DNA of 64,000 nt from assembly GCA_030434245.1 (NCBI GenBank), contig JAUISX010000002.1:434001-498000 (forward strand), written 5' to 3'. The notes under the pieces are model-generated. The model was not told the origin of the DNA and made no database searches. It worked only from the letters and a program-made list of their open reading frames with translations. Made by a program: the position numbers and the translations under genes. Origin of the DNA: Porphyromonadaceae bacterium W3.11 (GTDB lineage Bacteria > Bacteroidota > Bacteroidia > Bacteroidales > Porphyromonadaceae). Shown here piece after piece: positions 19,567 to 27,843 of this stretch (the stretch's first letter is position 1; every line of letters starts with the position of its first letter).

Positions 19567-20367
19567 ATGCTACAACGGGAACAAATAATACTAAAAAGCT
19601 CAGAAGAGATCGACAAGCTTTACAAGGCAAATCAACTTGTAGGTAAGACTCTTGGTGAGTTGGCAAAACATATTAAGCCAGGTGTCACTACTAAACAACT
19701 GGATACTATCGCCTATGATTTCATTAAGGATCATGGAGCTGAGCCAGCATTTTTAGGTTATAATGGTTTTCCGGGAAGTATATGCACATCTATTAATGAA
19801 TATATTGTTCATGGAATTCCCTCGGACAGTGTAGTTCTTAAAGACGGTGATATTATTAGCGTTGACTGTGGTACATTTATTGATGGCTTTGTCGGAGATA
19901 GCGCATTTACATTCCCTGTTGGCGAAATAAGTCAAGAGGTGGCAGGTTTACTTAACACTACTAAAGATTCTTTGTATAAGGGTATCGAGGCAGTTCAAGT
20001 AGGTCGTAGAATTGGCGATATTGGTCATGCAGTACAGAGCTATTGTGAGGAGCGTGGTTATTCCGTTGTCCGTGAATTTACGGGTCACGGTATAGGTCGC
20101 GTTATGCACGAGTCACCTAGTGTGCCAAATTATGGACGACGTGGTAGAGGTCCAGTAATAGAAGAGGGCCTATGCATTTGTATTGAACCGATGATTAATC
20201 TTGGCAGTAAGAACGTTGTTATGTATGACGATGGCTGGACAGTTCGCACGAAAGATAGAAAACCATCGGCTCATTATGAGCATTGTATAGCCGTAGTGGA
20301 TGGGCGAGCAAAGATCATGAGCAGCTTTGATTACGTATATGAGACATTAGGCTGCGAAAGTTTTTAA
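19567..20367 (+). CDS. map: Methionine aminopeptidase, type I
   Basis: The 266-residue enzyme has the pita-bread fold metal ligands in order: the histidine in NEYIVHGIPS, DGDIISVDCGTFIDGFVGDSAF with two aspartates, the histidine in REFTGHGIGRVMHE, and the glutamates in ICIEPM and SAHYEHCIAV. It removes N-terminal methionine from new proteins. The gene lies between secY and infA, a common Bacteroidetes arrangement. Confidence 0.97.
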   Translation: MLQREQIILKSSEEIDKLYKANQLVGKTLGELAKHIKPGVTTKQLDTIAYDFIKDHGAEPAFLGYNGFPGSICTSINEYIVHGIPSDSVVLKDGDIISVDCGTFIDGFVGDSAFTFPVGEISQEVAGLLNTTKDSLYKGIEAVQVGRRIGDIGHAVQSYCEERGYSVVREFTGHGIGRVMHESPSVPNYGRRGRGPVIEEGLCICIEPMINLGSKNVVMYDDGWTVRTKDRKPSAHYEHCIAVVDGRAKIMSSFDYVYETLGCESF

Positions 20368-20427
20368 TGATATTAATTACAGTAAGAATTTAGAATTTTT
20401 TTAAGGAAGGAGAAAGATAACCTATTT

Positions 20428-20646
20428 ATGGCAAAACAACCAGCAATAGAATTAGATGGAGTCATAGTTGAAGCTCTCTCAAACGCAATGTTTAAGGTGG
20501 AGCTTGATAATGGCCATCAGATAACAGCACATATCTCTGGCAAGATGCGCATGCACTACATACGCATCTTACCCGGAGACCGGGTAAAGGTAGAAATGTC
20601 CCCTTATGATTTAACTAAAGGGCGTATATCATACCGCTATAAGTAA
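20428..20646 (+). CDS. infA: Translation initiation factor IF-1
   Basis: The 72-residue OB-fold protein has the full IF-1 pattern: [39 protein letters not shown] and [17 protein letters not shown]-1 occupies the A site during initiation. It is preceded by an unusually purine-rich stretch (AAGGAAGGAGAAAG) about 10 nt upstream, a stronger ribosome-binding region than elsewhere in the cluster. Confidence 0.97.
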   Translation: MAKQPAIELDGVIVEALSNAMFKVELDNGHQITAHISGKMRMHYIRILPGDRVKVEMSPYDLTKGRISYRYK

Positions 20647-20724
20647 AGGATCTAAAGAAATTCGAATTAATAATCTCCTTTCTGTGAAGAACTATTCTTT
20701 AAGAGAGGATTAGAGAGAATAAAA

Positions 20725-20841
20725 ATGAAGGTTAGAACATCACTTAAGAAGCGTACCCCAGACTGCAAGATTGTTCGTAGAAAAGGACGCCTCTATATTA
20801 TCAATAAGAAGAATCCTAAATTCAAGCAACGTCAGAATTAA
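20725..20841 (+). CDS. rpmJ: Ribosomal protein L36 (bL36), zinc-free form
   Basis: A 38-residue ORF reads [20 protein letters not shown], then [18 protein letters not shown]. Position between infA and rpsM and the pattern are those of L36. Only one of the four zinc ligands (Cys14) remains; the other cysteines and the histidine are replaced, so it should not bind zinc. L36 sits deep in the 50S subunit near L16. Confidence 0.94.
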   Translation: MKVRTSLKKRTPDCKIVRRKGRLYIINKKNPKFKQRQN

Positions 20842-20928
20842 TTTTCTGAATGCTTGGTAAGGATGTTTTCTTGATTGACGAGAAAAATCATACACAGTTA
20901 CAAGTAACTAACTATACAATAACATTAT

Positions 20929-21309
20929 ATGGCAATTAGAATTGTTGGGGTTGACCTGCCACAAAATAAGCGTGGTGCTATTGCTTTGACTTATATCTAC
21001 GGAGTAGGTCGCAGCAGAGCTATTACCATTCTTGAGAATGCAGGAGTTGACCAAGACATCAAAGTTAAGGATTGGACAGATGACCAAGCCGCTGCTATCC
21101 GTGAGGAGATTACTTCTAATTTTAAAGTAGAAGGTGATCTTCGTAGTGAGACTCAGCTTAATATTAAACGCCTTATGGACATAGGCTGCTATCGTGGTGT
21201 GCGTCATCGTATTGGTCTCCCTCTTAGAGGTCAGAGTACTAAGAATAATGCTCGTACGCGAAAAGGTCGTAAAAAGACCGTCGCTAATAAGAAAAAGGCT
21301 ACTAAGTAA
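20929..21309 (+). CDS. rpsM: Ribosomal protein S13 (uS13)
   Basis: The 126-residue protein begins [20 protein letters not shown]. It contains the helix-two-turn-helix region [15 protein letters not shown] and the signature [20 protein letters not shown], then a basic tail. S13 forms intersubunit bridges with the central protuberance and contacts P-site tRNA. It is 15 nt from rpsK. Confidence 0.97.
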   Translation: MAIRIVGVDLPQNKRGAIALTYIYGVGRSRAITILENAGVDQDIKVKDWTDDQAAAIREEITSNFKVEGDLRSETQLNIKRLMDIGCYRGVRHRIGLPLRGQSTKNNARTRKGRKKTVANKKKATK

Positions 21310-21324
21310 TTTTAGAGAAAAAGT

Positions 21325-21711
21325 ATGGCAAAGAAATCAGTTGCTAAGAAGAGAAAAGTTCAAGTGGATGCTATTGGGCAAGCACATATTCACTCTTCCT
21401 TCAATAATATAATTATAACCCTTACCAATAATCAAGGGCAAGCTATTTCTCAGTCGAGTGCTGGTAAAATGGGCTTTCGTAGCTCTAAGAAAAACACTCC
21501 TTATGCAGCACAAATGGCAGCACAAGATTGTGCTAAAGTTGCATACGATGCAGGCTTGAGAAAGGTAACAGTTTACGTTAAAGGTCCAGGTAATGGACGT
21601 GAAAGCGCAATTCGTACTATTCATGGTGCAGGTATCGAAGTGATGGAGATTGTTGATGTCACTCCAATGCCACACAATGGATGTCGTCCTCCTAAGCGTC
21701 GTAAGCCTTAA
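21325..21711 (+). CDS. rpsK: Ribosomal protein S11 (uS11)
   Basis: The 128-residue protein has the uS11 core [20 protein letters not shown] and the C-terminal signature [20 protein letters not shown]11 is on the 30S platform next to the E-site mRNA. It is followed by a 259-nt leader-like gap before rpsD. Confidence 0.97.
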   Translation: MAKKSVAKKRKVQVDAIGQAHIHSSFNNIIITLTNNQGQAISQSSAGKMGFRSSKKNTPYAAQMAAQDCAKVAYDAGLRKVTVYVKGPGNGRESAIRTIHGAGIEVMEIVDVTPMPHNGCRPPKRRKP

Positions 21712-21970
21712 TCGGTTTGACGTTTGTCCTATCATTTTTAAATGAGGGACTCACTCGCTCGATTTAATGAGACTTTTACGCAGATTTTAGGGCTAATCTA
21801 GCTATTTAATGCAGAGTGGTTGCCAGTGAAAGCACTACTCTTAATGATTTCCCGACGCGGCTGTGCGTAACAATGTTTCATGGTATAATAGAGATATGTA
21901 AATATTATTTAGTGTCATCCACTTTGTATAAGATTCGAGTGGTGACCACAATGTTTTATTAATTACAAAC
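21712..21970 (+). promoter_or_regulatory. Structured leader before rpsD (candidate S4 autoregulatory element)
   Basis: The gap is the second largest in the cluster. Its last 60 nt form a clear stem: GTCA-T-CCACT (21914-21923, with one bulged T) pairs with AGTGGTGAC (21938-21946), ending 24 nt before the rpsD ATG. Upstream lie further pairable stretches, for example GACGC/GCGT near 21853-21868 and AGAGT/ACTCT near 21812-21841. S4 represses its own synthesis through leader RNAs in E. coli and Bacillus. The position fits such an element, but no S4 site has been verified here. Confidence 0.5.
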
Positions 21971-22570
21971 ATGGCAAGATACACAGGCCCAAAAGCCAAA
22001 GTAAACCGTAAGTTTGGTGAATCCATCTTCGGTAATGTAAAAAGTAAAAAGGACTACCCTCCAGGCCAGCATGGTAATTCACGCCGTCGCAAAACGTCTG
22101 AGTATGGGTTGCAGCTGCGCGAGAAACAAAAAGCTAAGTACACCTATGGCGTTCTTGAACGTCAGTTCCGTAACCTTTATGAGCGTGCTTCACGTATGCC
22201 TGGGGTTCGTGGTGAAGTGCTTATTCAGCTTTTAGAGCGCCGTCTTGATAATGTGGTATATCGTCTAGGTATTGCACGTACTCGTAATGCTGCACGTCAG
22301 CTTGTTAATCACGGACATATTGTGGTGGATGGACAAGTTGTGGACATTCCATCATACACATTGTCTCCAGGACAAGTAGTAGGGGTGCGTGAGCGTTCTA
22401 AGTCGTTAGTGATTGTAGCTGATGCTGTACAAGGACTAAGCCACAATCAATATCCATGGCTTCAGTGGGATGCTGCTTCACTAAGTGGTACATTCCTACA
22501 CATTCCAGAGCGTGCGGATATTCCTGAGACTATTAAGGAGCAACTTATCGTTGAGTTGTATTCTAAGTAA
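21971..22570 (+). CDS. rpsD: Ribosomal protein S4 (uS4)
   Basis: The 199-residue protein begins [20 protein letters not shown]. It contains the S4 RNA-binding domain ([30 protein letters not shown]) in its middle. It is a primary binder of the 16S 5' domain and part of the mRNA entry pore. It lacks the N-terminal CxxC zinc cluster of some S4 proteins. The folded 259-nt leader upstream may be its own binding site. Confidence 0.97.
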   Translation: MARYTGPKAKVNRKFGESIFGNVKSKKDYPPGQHGNSRRRKTSEYGLQLREKQKAKYTYGVLERQFRNLYERASRMPGVRGEVLIQLLERRLDNVVYRLGIARTRNAARQLVNHGHIVVDGQVVDIPSYTLSPGQVVGVRERSKSLVIVADAVQGLSHNQYPWLQWDAASLSGTFLHIPERADIPETIKEQLIVELYSK

Positions 22571-22614
22571 TCCCCCAACCTATATATTTTTATACAGAAT
22601 AAGAAGAAGAGAAT

Positions 22615-23613
22615 ATGGCTTTAATTGCATTTCAAAAACCAGACAAAGTACTTATGCTTGAATCGACGCCTACTCATGGCAAGTTCGAGTTTAAGCCCCT
22701 TGAGCCAGGCTATGGGATGACCATAGGTAACGCTCTTCGTCGAATATTACTGTCATCTCCAGAGGGTTTTGCTATCAATTCTATTAAGATTGATGGTGTT
22801 AATCATGAATTTGACAGTGTGCCGGGGGTCGTAGAGGATGTTACTAATATTATCCTCAACCTAAAAAAAGTTAATCTGAAGCAGATTGTTCCAGGAGAAA
22901 ATGAAGAGGTTGTTACCATTAATATTAATGGCAAGAAACAAGAAACATTTTCAGGACAAGACATTTCTGAGGCTCTATCAAACTTTGATGTGCTTAATAA
23001 AGATCTAGTTATTTGTACTCTGGATAAGTCTGCTAATCTTCAAATTCAACTTTCGATAGATAAAGGTAGAGGTTGGATGGCAGCAGAAGAGATCGCCGAA
23101 TCTTTCGATGATCCACAGCAAATTGCTATTGATGCTATTTATACCCCAATTACCAACGTGAAGATTTCCGTTGAAAATACTCGTGTAGAGCAAAAGACTG
23201 ACTATGATCGTCTTTTAATCGAAGTGGACACCAACGGTTCTATAGCACCCAAAGAAGCATTAAAAGATGCTGCATCTATTCTTATTAAGCACTTTGCTCT
23301 TTTCAGTGATGAGAGTATTGATATTGAGCTTGAGTCTGAGGCAGTAGAAGAAGTTTTTGATGAAAATGCGATTATGATGCGTCAGCAACTTAAGACTAAG
23401 CTTGCTGATGTAGAACTTTCTGTTAGAGCTCTTAATTGTCTGCGTGCCGCAGATGTTGAGACTATCGGCGACTTGGTTCAGTATAATCGTAATGAACTTT
23501 TGAAGTTCCGCAACTTTGGTAAAAAATCTCTCACCGAGGTAGAAGATCTACTTAGTACATTAGGGCTGACCTTTGGCATGGATATTTCAAAGTACAAACT
23601 TGATAAAGAGTAA
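22615..23613 (+). CDS. rpoA: RNA polymerase alpha subunit
   Basis: The 332-residue protein has the N-terminal dimerisation domain ([29 protein letters not shown]), an acidic linker near residues 240-255, and the C-terminal domain ([36 protein letters not shown]). Alpha is the assembly scaffold for RNA polymerase and binds UP elements and activators. Its place between rpsD and rplQ is canonical. Confidence 0.98.
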   Translation: MALIAFQKPDKVLMLESTPTHGKFEFKPLEPGYGMTIGNALRRILLSSPEGFAINSIKIDGVNHEFDSVPGVVEDVTNIILNLKKVNLKQIVPGENEEVVTININGKKQETFSGQDISEALSNFDVLNKDLVICTLDKSANLQIQLSIDKGRGWMAAEEIAESFDDPQQIAIDAIYTPITNVKISVENTRVEQKTDYDRLLIEVDTNGSIAPKEALKDAASILIKHFALFSDESIDIELESEAVEEVFDENAIMMRQQLKTKLADVELSVRALNCLRAADVETIGDLVQYNRNELLKFRNFGKKSLTEVEDLLSTLGLTFGMDISKYKLDKE

Positions 23614-23625
23614 TACGACAAAATA

Positions 23626-24126
23626 ATGAGACACAATAAGAAGTTTAATCACCTCTCACGTACTGCAGCACACCGTAAGGCTATGCTCTCAAATATGGCA
23701 AATTCACTTATTACTCATAAGCGAATTTTCACTACATTACCTAAGGCTAAGGCATTAAGGGTATATGTAGAGCCAATTATCAGCAAATCAAAAGAAGATA
23801 CCGTACACTCACGTCGTATGGCATTCCAGAAGCTACAAAACCATGCTACTGTGAATGAGCTTTTTACTGTAGTTGCTGAAAAGGTAGCAAATAGACCTGG
23901 TGGATACACACGTATTCTAAAGACTGGTCACCGTCAAGGTGATGACGCTATGATGTGCCTTATCGAGTTAGTGGATTTCAATGAAAACCGTATTAAGGAA
24001 GATAAGAAATCTACATCTGGTAAGCGTACTCGTCGCTCTCGCCGCAGTAAGGGTAATTCAGAGACTGCTGCTCCTGTAGCAAACAATGAAGCTCCAGCTA
24101 AGGAAGAGGCTAATTCAGAAGAGTAA
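23626..24126 (+). CDS. rplQ: Ribosomal protein L17 (bL17) with charged C-terminal extension
   Basis: The first 120 residues are ordinary bL17 ([57 protein letters not shown]). A tail of about 45 residues follows, first basic ([11 protein letters not shown]) and then Ala/Glu-rich ([11 protein letters not shown]), so the protein is 166 residues instead of about 127. Similar low-complexity tails occur in other Bacteroidetes L17 proteins. It is the last gene of the supercluster and is followed by a strong terminator. Confidence 0.96.
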   Translation: MRHNKKFNHLSRTAAHRKAMLSNMANSLITHKRIFTTLPKAKALRVYVEPIISKSKEDTVHSRRMAFQKLQNHATVNELFTVVAEKVANRPGGYTRILKTGHRQGDDAMMCLIELVDFNENRIKEDKKSTSGKRTRRSRRSKGNSETAAPVANNEAPAKEEANSEE

Positions 24127-24195
24127 AGATCAAGTCCTTGTTTATTAATAGGACTGCGACATAACCCTAATGTAAGGGTTTATTGATTTAAAGTG

Positions 24196-24237
24196 AAGTC
24201 ACTGCTAGGATTTTTTACTAGCGGTGACTTTTTAATT
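24196..24237 (+). terminator. Rho-independent terminator after rplQ
   Basis: AAGTCACTGCTAG (24196-24208) pairs over 13 bp, with one G-T, to CTAGCGGTGACTT (24218-24230). The downstream side runs TTTAATTTT. A weaker hairpin (AACCCT/AGGGTT) lies just before at about 24164-24179. This closes the ribosomal supercluster. Confidence 0.88.
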
Positions 24238-24241
24238 TTAA

Positions 24242-24287
24242 CAAAGAAAACATTCTTGGGACTTACACACTTTTTCGGGATAGTATC
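24242..24287 (+). repeat. Orphan copy of the IS right end (scar of a second IS copy)
   Basis: These 46 bases match 25715-25760, the right end of the IS, in the same orientation with 43 of 46 positions identical. Since it lies outside the left end of the IS, it must come from another copy of the element, whose body is missing. It directly abuts the rplQ terminator. Confidence 0.8.
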
Positions 24288-24293
24288 AGGCCA

Positions 24294-24353
24294 GGTAGTG
24301 TCCCCAAAAGTGTGTACGGCAGAGGTAGTGTCCCCAAAAGTGTGTACGGCAGA
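24294..24353 (+). repeat. Tandem duplication of the 30-bp IS left terminal repeat
   Basis: Two exact 30-bp copies, 24294-24323 and 24324-24353, each begin GGTAGTGTCCCCAAAAGTG. They are inverted, imperfectly, relative to the right end at 25731-25760 (read inward GATACTGTCCCCAAAAAGTG). One copy is expected; two in tandem suggest slipped replication or an aberrant transposition. Confidence 0.85.
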
Positions 24354-24433
24354 ATGCGTCTCTGAAAAGCAAACCTACATATTTTTTCGCTTTGTTTTCC
24401 ATAAACATTAAAGATAGACCAATAAAGAATTAA

Positions 24434-24472
24434 GGCAAGGCTGTCGTAGCACCGCGGAGACACCGCCTTGCC
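24434..24472 (-). terminator. Hairpin terminator inside the IS, downstream of the transposase
   Basis: GGCAAGGC (24434-24441) pairs with GCCTTGCC (24465-24472), with an inner TGTC/GACA pair. On the minus strand the hairpin is followed by TTAATTCTTTATT. It lies 55 nt beyond the transposase stop. Confidence 0.6.
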
Positions 24473-24526
24473 GTATTCTTTTAGGTTGATATCTTTGTGT
24501 TGGAAAATAAAGCACATTGTTGTTAT

Positions 24527-25684
24527 TTACTTTTCATTGTTCTTCCTAAGTCCAAGAGTTAGATCTCCTATTCTTTTCTTCAGATAGTTTGCATTGATTG
24601 CAATACTACCTATCAAGTGTAGAGCGGATTCTACGCTAGGTAATGCACATTTATATCGAGCCCCTTTCTTTACCTGTCTATTGAAGCGTTCTATCCAGTT
24701 AGTACTATGAATGTACTTGCGAACACTGACGTCGTATTTTAGGTATGTGAAGTAATACTCTATCCTCTGACCGTTAGCTATTTTTGTGAGAAAAGGATAG
24801 CTCTTACGCCATCTGAACGCAAAGTTTTTAAAGCTCTCTAGGCCATCTAAAGGTGAGCTTCTTGAGCCGTCTTTACTAAAGACCTCCTGTAGATCACTTG
24901 CGATGGCTGACTTATCTCGAGGGCGTATCTTTCGAGTTATTTCTCGCTGTAGATGCACCGTGCAGAGCTGGACTTCCACTTCTGTAAAGTGCTCACATGC
25001 AACCTCTTCAATGTTATTCAACCCGTCTGAAATGATTAGTCCTACCTCTTCGAGTCCTCGGCTTTTTAGATCCTCAAAAAACTCGCCCCAGATGCCGCTT
25101 CCCTCTGTTGGATTATTATAGACACCCACGATGTCTCGACGTCCTTCGCTATCTAAACTCATCACTACAAAAAATGCCTCCTTGCTCACACTTTCTCCTC
25201 TCCGTACAGGAAGATATGTAGCATCGATAACAAGTGCCTCTAAAGTCCTCGGTAGACGTCTTTGACGCCACTCTTCTACTGCTTCTTGGGTCGATAAGGA
25301 GAGACGATTGATTTGACTCGTACTATAACGTTTACCATACAAACGCTCGAATACTCCAGAGATATCCTCCATCGTATTACCGCAGCTATATAGATAACCT
25401 GCTAGTTCTCCCATCTCTTTCTCTTGATCTTTGAGAACGCCTAAAATCAAGGGCATGAAGCCCTGCTGTCGAGTTCGGGGTACTCGTAATTCTAGCATAT
25501 TACCACTCGCAAAGATGCGACGGGAGCGGTATCCATTGCTCACATCGCCACTATCTTCTTTATACAGTTCCCTCTCCCCTTGCATCGCTATTTCGATGAT
25601 TAACTCCATTAAACGGCCAACTCCATTTGGCTCTGTCATCAAGTTTGATAGAATTTCCTTAAATTGCATTTGTGTAAGTCTCAT
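24527..25684 (-). CDS. IS256-family transposase
   Basis: The 385-residue protein is a full-length mutator-type transposase. Catalytic acidic residues are seen in EALVIDATYLPVR, in LIISDGLNNIEEV and in STNWIERFNRQVKKG. The conserved CTVHLQREI motif lies between the second and third. There is an N-terminal region with PRTRQQGFMPLIL, typical of the family. Enzymes of this family move by a copy-out, circle-based route. No frameshift or stop is seen, so the enzyme is probably active. Confidence 0.92.
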   Translation of the reverse strand: MRLTQMQFKEILSNLMTEPNGVGRLMELIIEIAMQGERELYKEDSGDVSNGYRSRRIFASGNMLELRVPRTRQQGFMPLILGVLKDQEKEMGELAGYLYSCGNTMEDISGVFERLYGKRYSTSQINRLSLSTQEAVEEWRQRRLPRTLEALVIDATYLPVRRGESVSKEAFFVVMSLDSEGRRDIVGVYNNPTEGSGIWGEFFEDLKSRGLEEVGLIISDGLNNIEEVACEHFTEVEVQLCTVHLQREITRKIRPRDKSAIASDLQEVFSKDGSRSSPLDGLESFKNFAFRWRKSYPFLTKIANGQRIEYYFTYLKYDVSVRKYIHSTNWIERFNRQVKKGARYKCALPSVESALHLIGSIAINANYLKKRIGDLTLGLRKNNEK

Positions 25685-25841
25685 CTTCTTGTTTATCTTT
25701 TGTTTTTAACTTTTCAAAGATAACATTCTTGGGACTTACACACTTTTTGGGGACAGTATCTGCAGGTACCGAATTAGGAGCGAAGCGGTGGGTTAATACT
25801 ACGGTTGTGGTATAGAAAGCAATAAAATGACGTGAGATGGT

Positions 25842-25988
25842 GTGCTGCCAGTATTGTGGGTGGCAAACGACTTTCAAGTCTTTGAGGTACATTTTATCGG
25901 GTCTGCCTTTTGTGGTTTGTGGACTGCCATAGGTGCAATAATTGGAGGTGTTTCTGGTAGGTTGGTAGGTGCAATAACAGCGTATTAG
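25842..25988 (+). CDS. Possible small Gly-rich peptide (bacteriocin-like C-terminus)
   Basis: An open frame beginning at a GTG (25842) encodes 48 residues ending FCGLWTAIGAIIGGVSGRLV followed by GAITAY. The glycine-zipper-like hydrophobic end resembles class II bacteriocin peptides. The N-terminal part (VLPVLWVANDF) does not look like a leader, so the true gene may have been truncated by a junction near 25885. It stops 2 nt before the ATG of the next small membrane protein. Low confidence. Confidence 0.3.
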   Translation: MLPVLWVANDFQVFEVHFIGSAFCGLWTAIGAIIGGVSGRLVGAITAY

Positions 25989-25990
25989 TT

Positions 25991-26167
25991 ATGGGAAAAA
26001 GTTTTTATATATATGCCACGTGTACAATTTCTTGTATACTGTATATTGTTCTGTTGACGGAGGCCATAGTAAACGGAAAAATATACTTGGCTGTGTTCTT
26101 TTCTTGTATGATGGTACTTGGACTTTCTGGAGCTCGTTCTTTAATAAAGAAAAATGAACGACTTTAG
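25991..26167 (+). CDS. Small two-helix membrane protein, 58 residues
   Basis: The ORF begins MGKSFYIYATCTISCILYIV and has a second hydrophobic segment (IYLAVFFSCMMVLGL), ending in a basic tail (RSLIKKNERL). Two membrane helices with positive ends in a protein of this size are typical of immunity proteins encoded behind bacteriocin peptides. It follows the Gly-rich peptide frame by 2 nt. I do not recognise a family, and the function is inference. Confidence 0.4.
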   Translation: MGKSFYIYATCTISCILYIVLLTEAIVNGKIYLAVFFSCMMVLGLSGARSLIKKNERL

Positions 26168-26449
26168 GTGAATTTACTGGAAAGCAAACAGTTGCACTCA
26201 TATCTCCTTTTGGTGTAGCATTAGAAGGTTCTTGTTATTGAGTCAACGACATAAAGGTAATACTATTATTATTTTTCAAAAAGACATTTATTGGGGCCTT
26301 TTGTTTATTAATGTTTAAGGCGATTCAATTTGATTTACTTGAGGGATTAATACTACTTGTCTTTTGCGTAGTAGGTTTTTCTTCCTTCTTGATAAATATA
26401 AACCGTTGTTCAATAAATGTAGAGCAGCCATAATCGCCCTTCATTTTTA

Positions 26450-27013
26450 TCAACACAAAAGAGTAAATTTTACAAGTTTCAAATCTGAATATGGCTCCAC
26501 CACTTGTGGACTTGTTGTCTTACTTAGACTTGTTTCTCTTGCACAAAGGCTCTTATTGGACGAATTAGGGTCTTTTTTTCGCCACTTCTGCACTTTAGTA
26601 TAATGTTCGCTATTCTCTGCGGTGGCTCTCGATCTGCCGTCTTCATATCACCAAGAACCGTTTGGATAGTCTTTTTCTTGAACTGCCCTTGCTTTTTCTA
26701 AATGGTTCATAGTGTTTCGTCCATTGCGTTTGTTTTGCATGATTTGAAGCCCTGTGTGGTCGGATATAATCTTGATTGGTAGGGTCGTCTTGTCACTCTC
26801 TTTATAGGCTTTGAGAGTGTCCAAAGCATTCTGTTTCGTGAAATGTTGCTCGGTCTTACCTGTAACGGTATCCATTCGTAGCACAAACTCTAAAATATCT
26901 TTCTTGACTTTCTCAAAGGGTACATTACACTTTTTACCATAGGTGGCTAAAAACATCAAACAATGATAGCGATGAGCAACCACCAAGGAGTAGCTATTCC
27001 AAATCTTGTTTTT
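26450..27013 (-). pseudogene. Decayed C-terminal part of a mobile-element replication (primase-like) protein
   Basis: The minus-strand frame reads NSYSLVVAHRYHCLMFLATY near its start and NHLEKARAVQEKDYPNGSW near 26651. A TGA at 26648-26650 interrupts it, after which the same frame continues YEDGRSRATAENSEHYTKVQ, then SLCARETSLSKTTSPQVV, to a stop at 26450. The pattern (KCNxP, KRNGR, YPNGSW, then a helix-turn-helix-like RETGLSK end) is that of primase/helicase-type replication proteins of Bacteroidales mobile elements. It lacks the N-terminal two thirds and a start codon, so it is a remnant. The family assignment is from memory of motifs. Confidence 0.5.
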
Positions 27014-27192
27014 TCACCAATCTTACACTGACCTATTAACCTCTTAAGTCTTATAGAGAAGCCCCCTCTAATATTCGCTTTTGATACCATTCGGGATAGA
27101 GGTCTTTCGCTTTTTTCTTGGTTCGTCGGTTGGTAGAATAGTTGACGGTAGCCTTGTTGGGGGTTGTAATGATAATTACTTGTGGTTTGTTG

Positions 27193-27240
27193 AATAAGTA
27201 AAGGCTGGAAAACATAATCGTTTTCCAGCCTTTACTTATT
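27193..27240 (-). terminator. Terminator of the methylmalonyl-CoA operon (perfect 21-bp arms)
   Basis: Bases 27193-27213 and 27220-27240 are exact reverse complements around a 6-nt loop. The stem contains AAAGGCTGGAAAAC. On the minus strand it is followed by runs including TTACTTATT. It lies 30 nt past the biotin carrier stop and could act in both directions. Confidence 0.85.
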
Positions 27241-27270
27241 AGGTATTTAGCGAAAGCTAAATAATACTTT

Positions 27271-27774
27271 TTATGCAATGGTGATAAGAGTTGTTCCTTC
27301 TGGGACACTATCTCCTTCAGCAACTTCAATAGATGCAATAGTTCCAGCTTTTGGAGCTTTTACATCATTCTCCATCTTCATAGCCTCAAGGACTAGAAGT
27401 TTGTCGCCCTTCTTAACAGTATCACCAACCTTTGCGATGATCTTAATCACCACTCCAGGAAGTGGAGAAACCACAGGTGATCCACCAGCTGTGGGTGCTG
27501 CTGCAGGAGCTGCTGGCTCTGCTTTAGGTGCAGGAGCAGGTGTTGCTTCTGGCGCTGCTTGTATAGGCTTCTCAACTGGTGCAGGAGCTGCTACTACTGG
27601 AGCTGCTGCAGGAGCTGGTGCTGGAGCAGCAGCCTGTTGGGCAGGAGCCATATCCTCTAGTCTGACATCGTAATAAGTGCCGTTAACAGCCACTTTTGCG
27701 ATACCATTTTCGATACCATTAATTTCCACCTCGTACTTAGTACCATTGATGGTGTATGCAAATTTCTTATTCAT
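27271..27774 (-). CDS. Biotin carboxyl carrier subunit of methylmalonyl-CoA decarboxylase or propionyl-CoA carboxylase
   Basis: The 167-residue protein has a conserved N-terminal segment (YTINGTKYEVEINGIENGIA). An Ala/Pro-rich flexible linker follows (residues about 45-95), then the biotinyl domain with the biotin-accepting lysine in EAMKMEN. The domain order matches the gamma subunit of sodium-pumping decarboxylases. It shuttles CO2 between the carboxyltransferase and a second active site. It is the last gene of a four-gene operon and a strong terminator follows. Confidence 0.92.
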   Translation of the reverse strand: MNKKFAYTINGTKYEVEINGIENGIAKVAVNGTYYDVRLEDMAPAQQAAAPAPAPAAAPVVAAPAPVEKPIQAAPEATPAPAPKAEPAAPAAAPTAGGSPVVSPLPGVVIKIIAKVGDTVKKGDKLLVLEAMKMENDVKAPKAGTIASIEVAEGDSVPEGTTLITIA

Positions 27775-27843
27775 ATCTTTTTGAATCTTTGTTTTGGTCT
27801 ATTCAATATCTTTTTCAAAGAAATAGTAATCTATTCACAAGGA

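Larger units (their letters stand above)
24294..25760 (-). mobile_element. IS256-family insertion sequence
   Basis: The element is about 1.44-1.47 kb and consists of one transposase gene between inverted ends of about 25 bp with shared core TGTCCCC-AAAAGTGTGTA. The left end is duplicated. The exact target duplication could not be read, because the left side carries the scar of another copy. The element landed right behind the ribosomal cluster terminator, which keeps the essential operon intact. The DNA to its right is decayed accessory sequence. Confidence 0.85.
25761..27192. other. Decayed accessory region right of the IS
   Basis: About 1.4 kb between the IS and the methylmalonyl-CoA operon holds only short or broken reading frames. 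There are two small membrane-peptide ORFs on the plus strand (25842-26167), a fragmentary hydrophobic reading near 26225-26430, and a decayed replication-protein end on the minus strand (26450-27013). Downstream, a reading in the minus strand to 27051 (NRRTKKKAKDLYPEWYQKR) may be another scrap. Composition is AT-rich compared with the housekeeping genes, as expected for mobile DNA. Confidence 0.7.

Noticed and set aside
24294-24353. Short CRISPR-like repeat pair
   Set aside because: The two 30-bp copies have no spacer between them and match the inverted end of the neighbouring IS.
25659-25892. 77-codon minus-strand ORF across the IS right end
   Set aside because: It spans the IS boundary and reads through the inverted repeat. 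The codons are not consistent with a protein.
26364-26603. 79-codon plus-strand ORF
   Set aside because: It lies opposite the decayed replication protein and has a shadow-like Leu/Arg composition.
27278-27673. Ala/Gly-rich 131-codon plus-strand ORF
   Set aside because: It is the antisense shadow of the Ala/Pro-rich linker of the biotin carrier.
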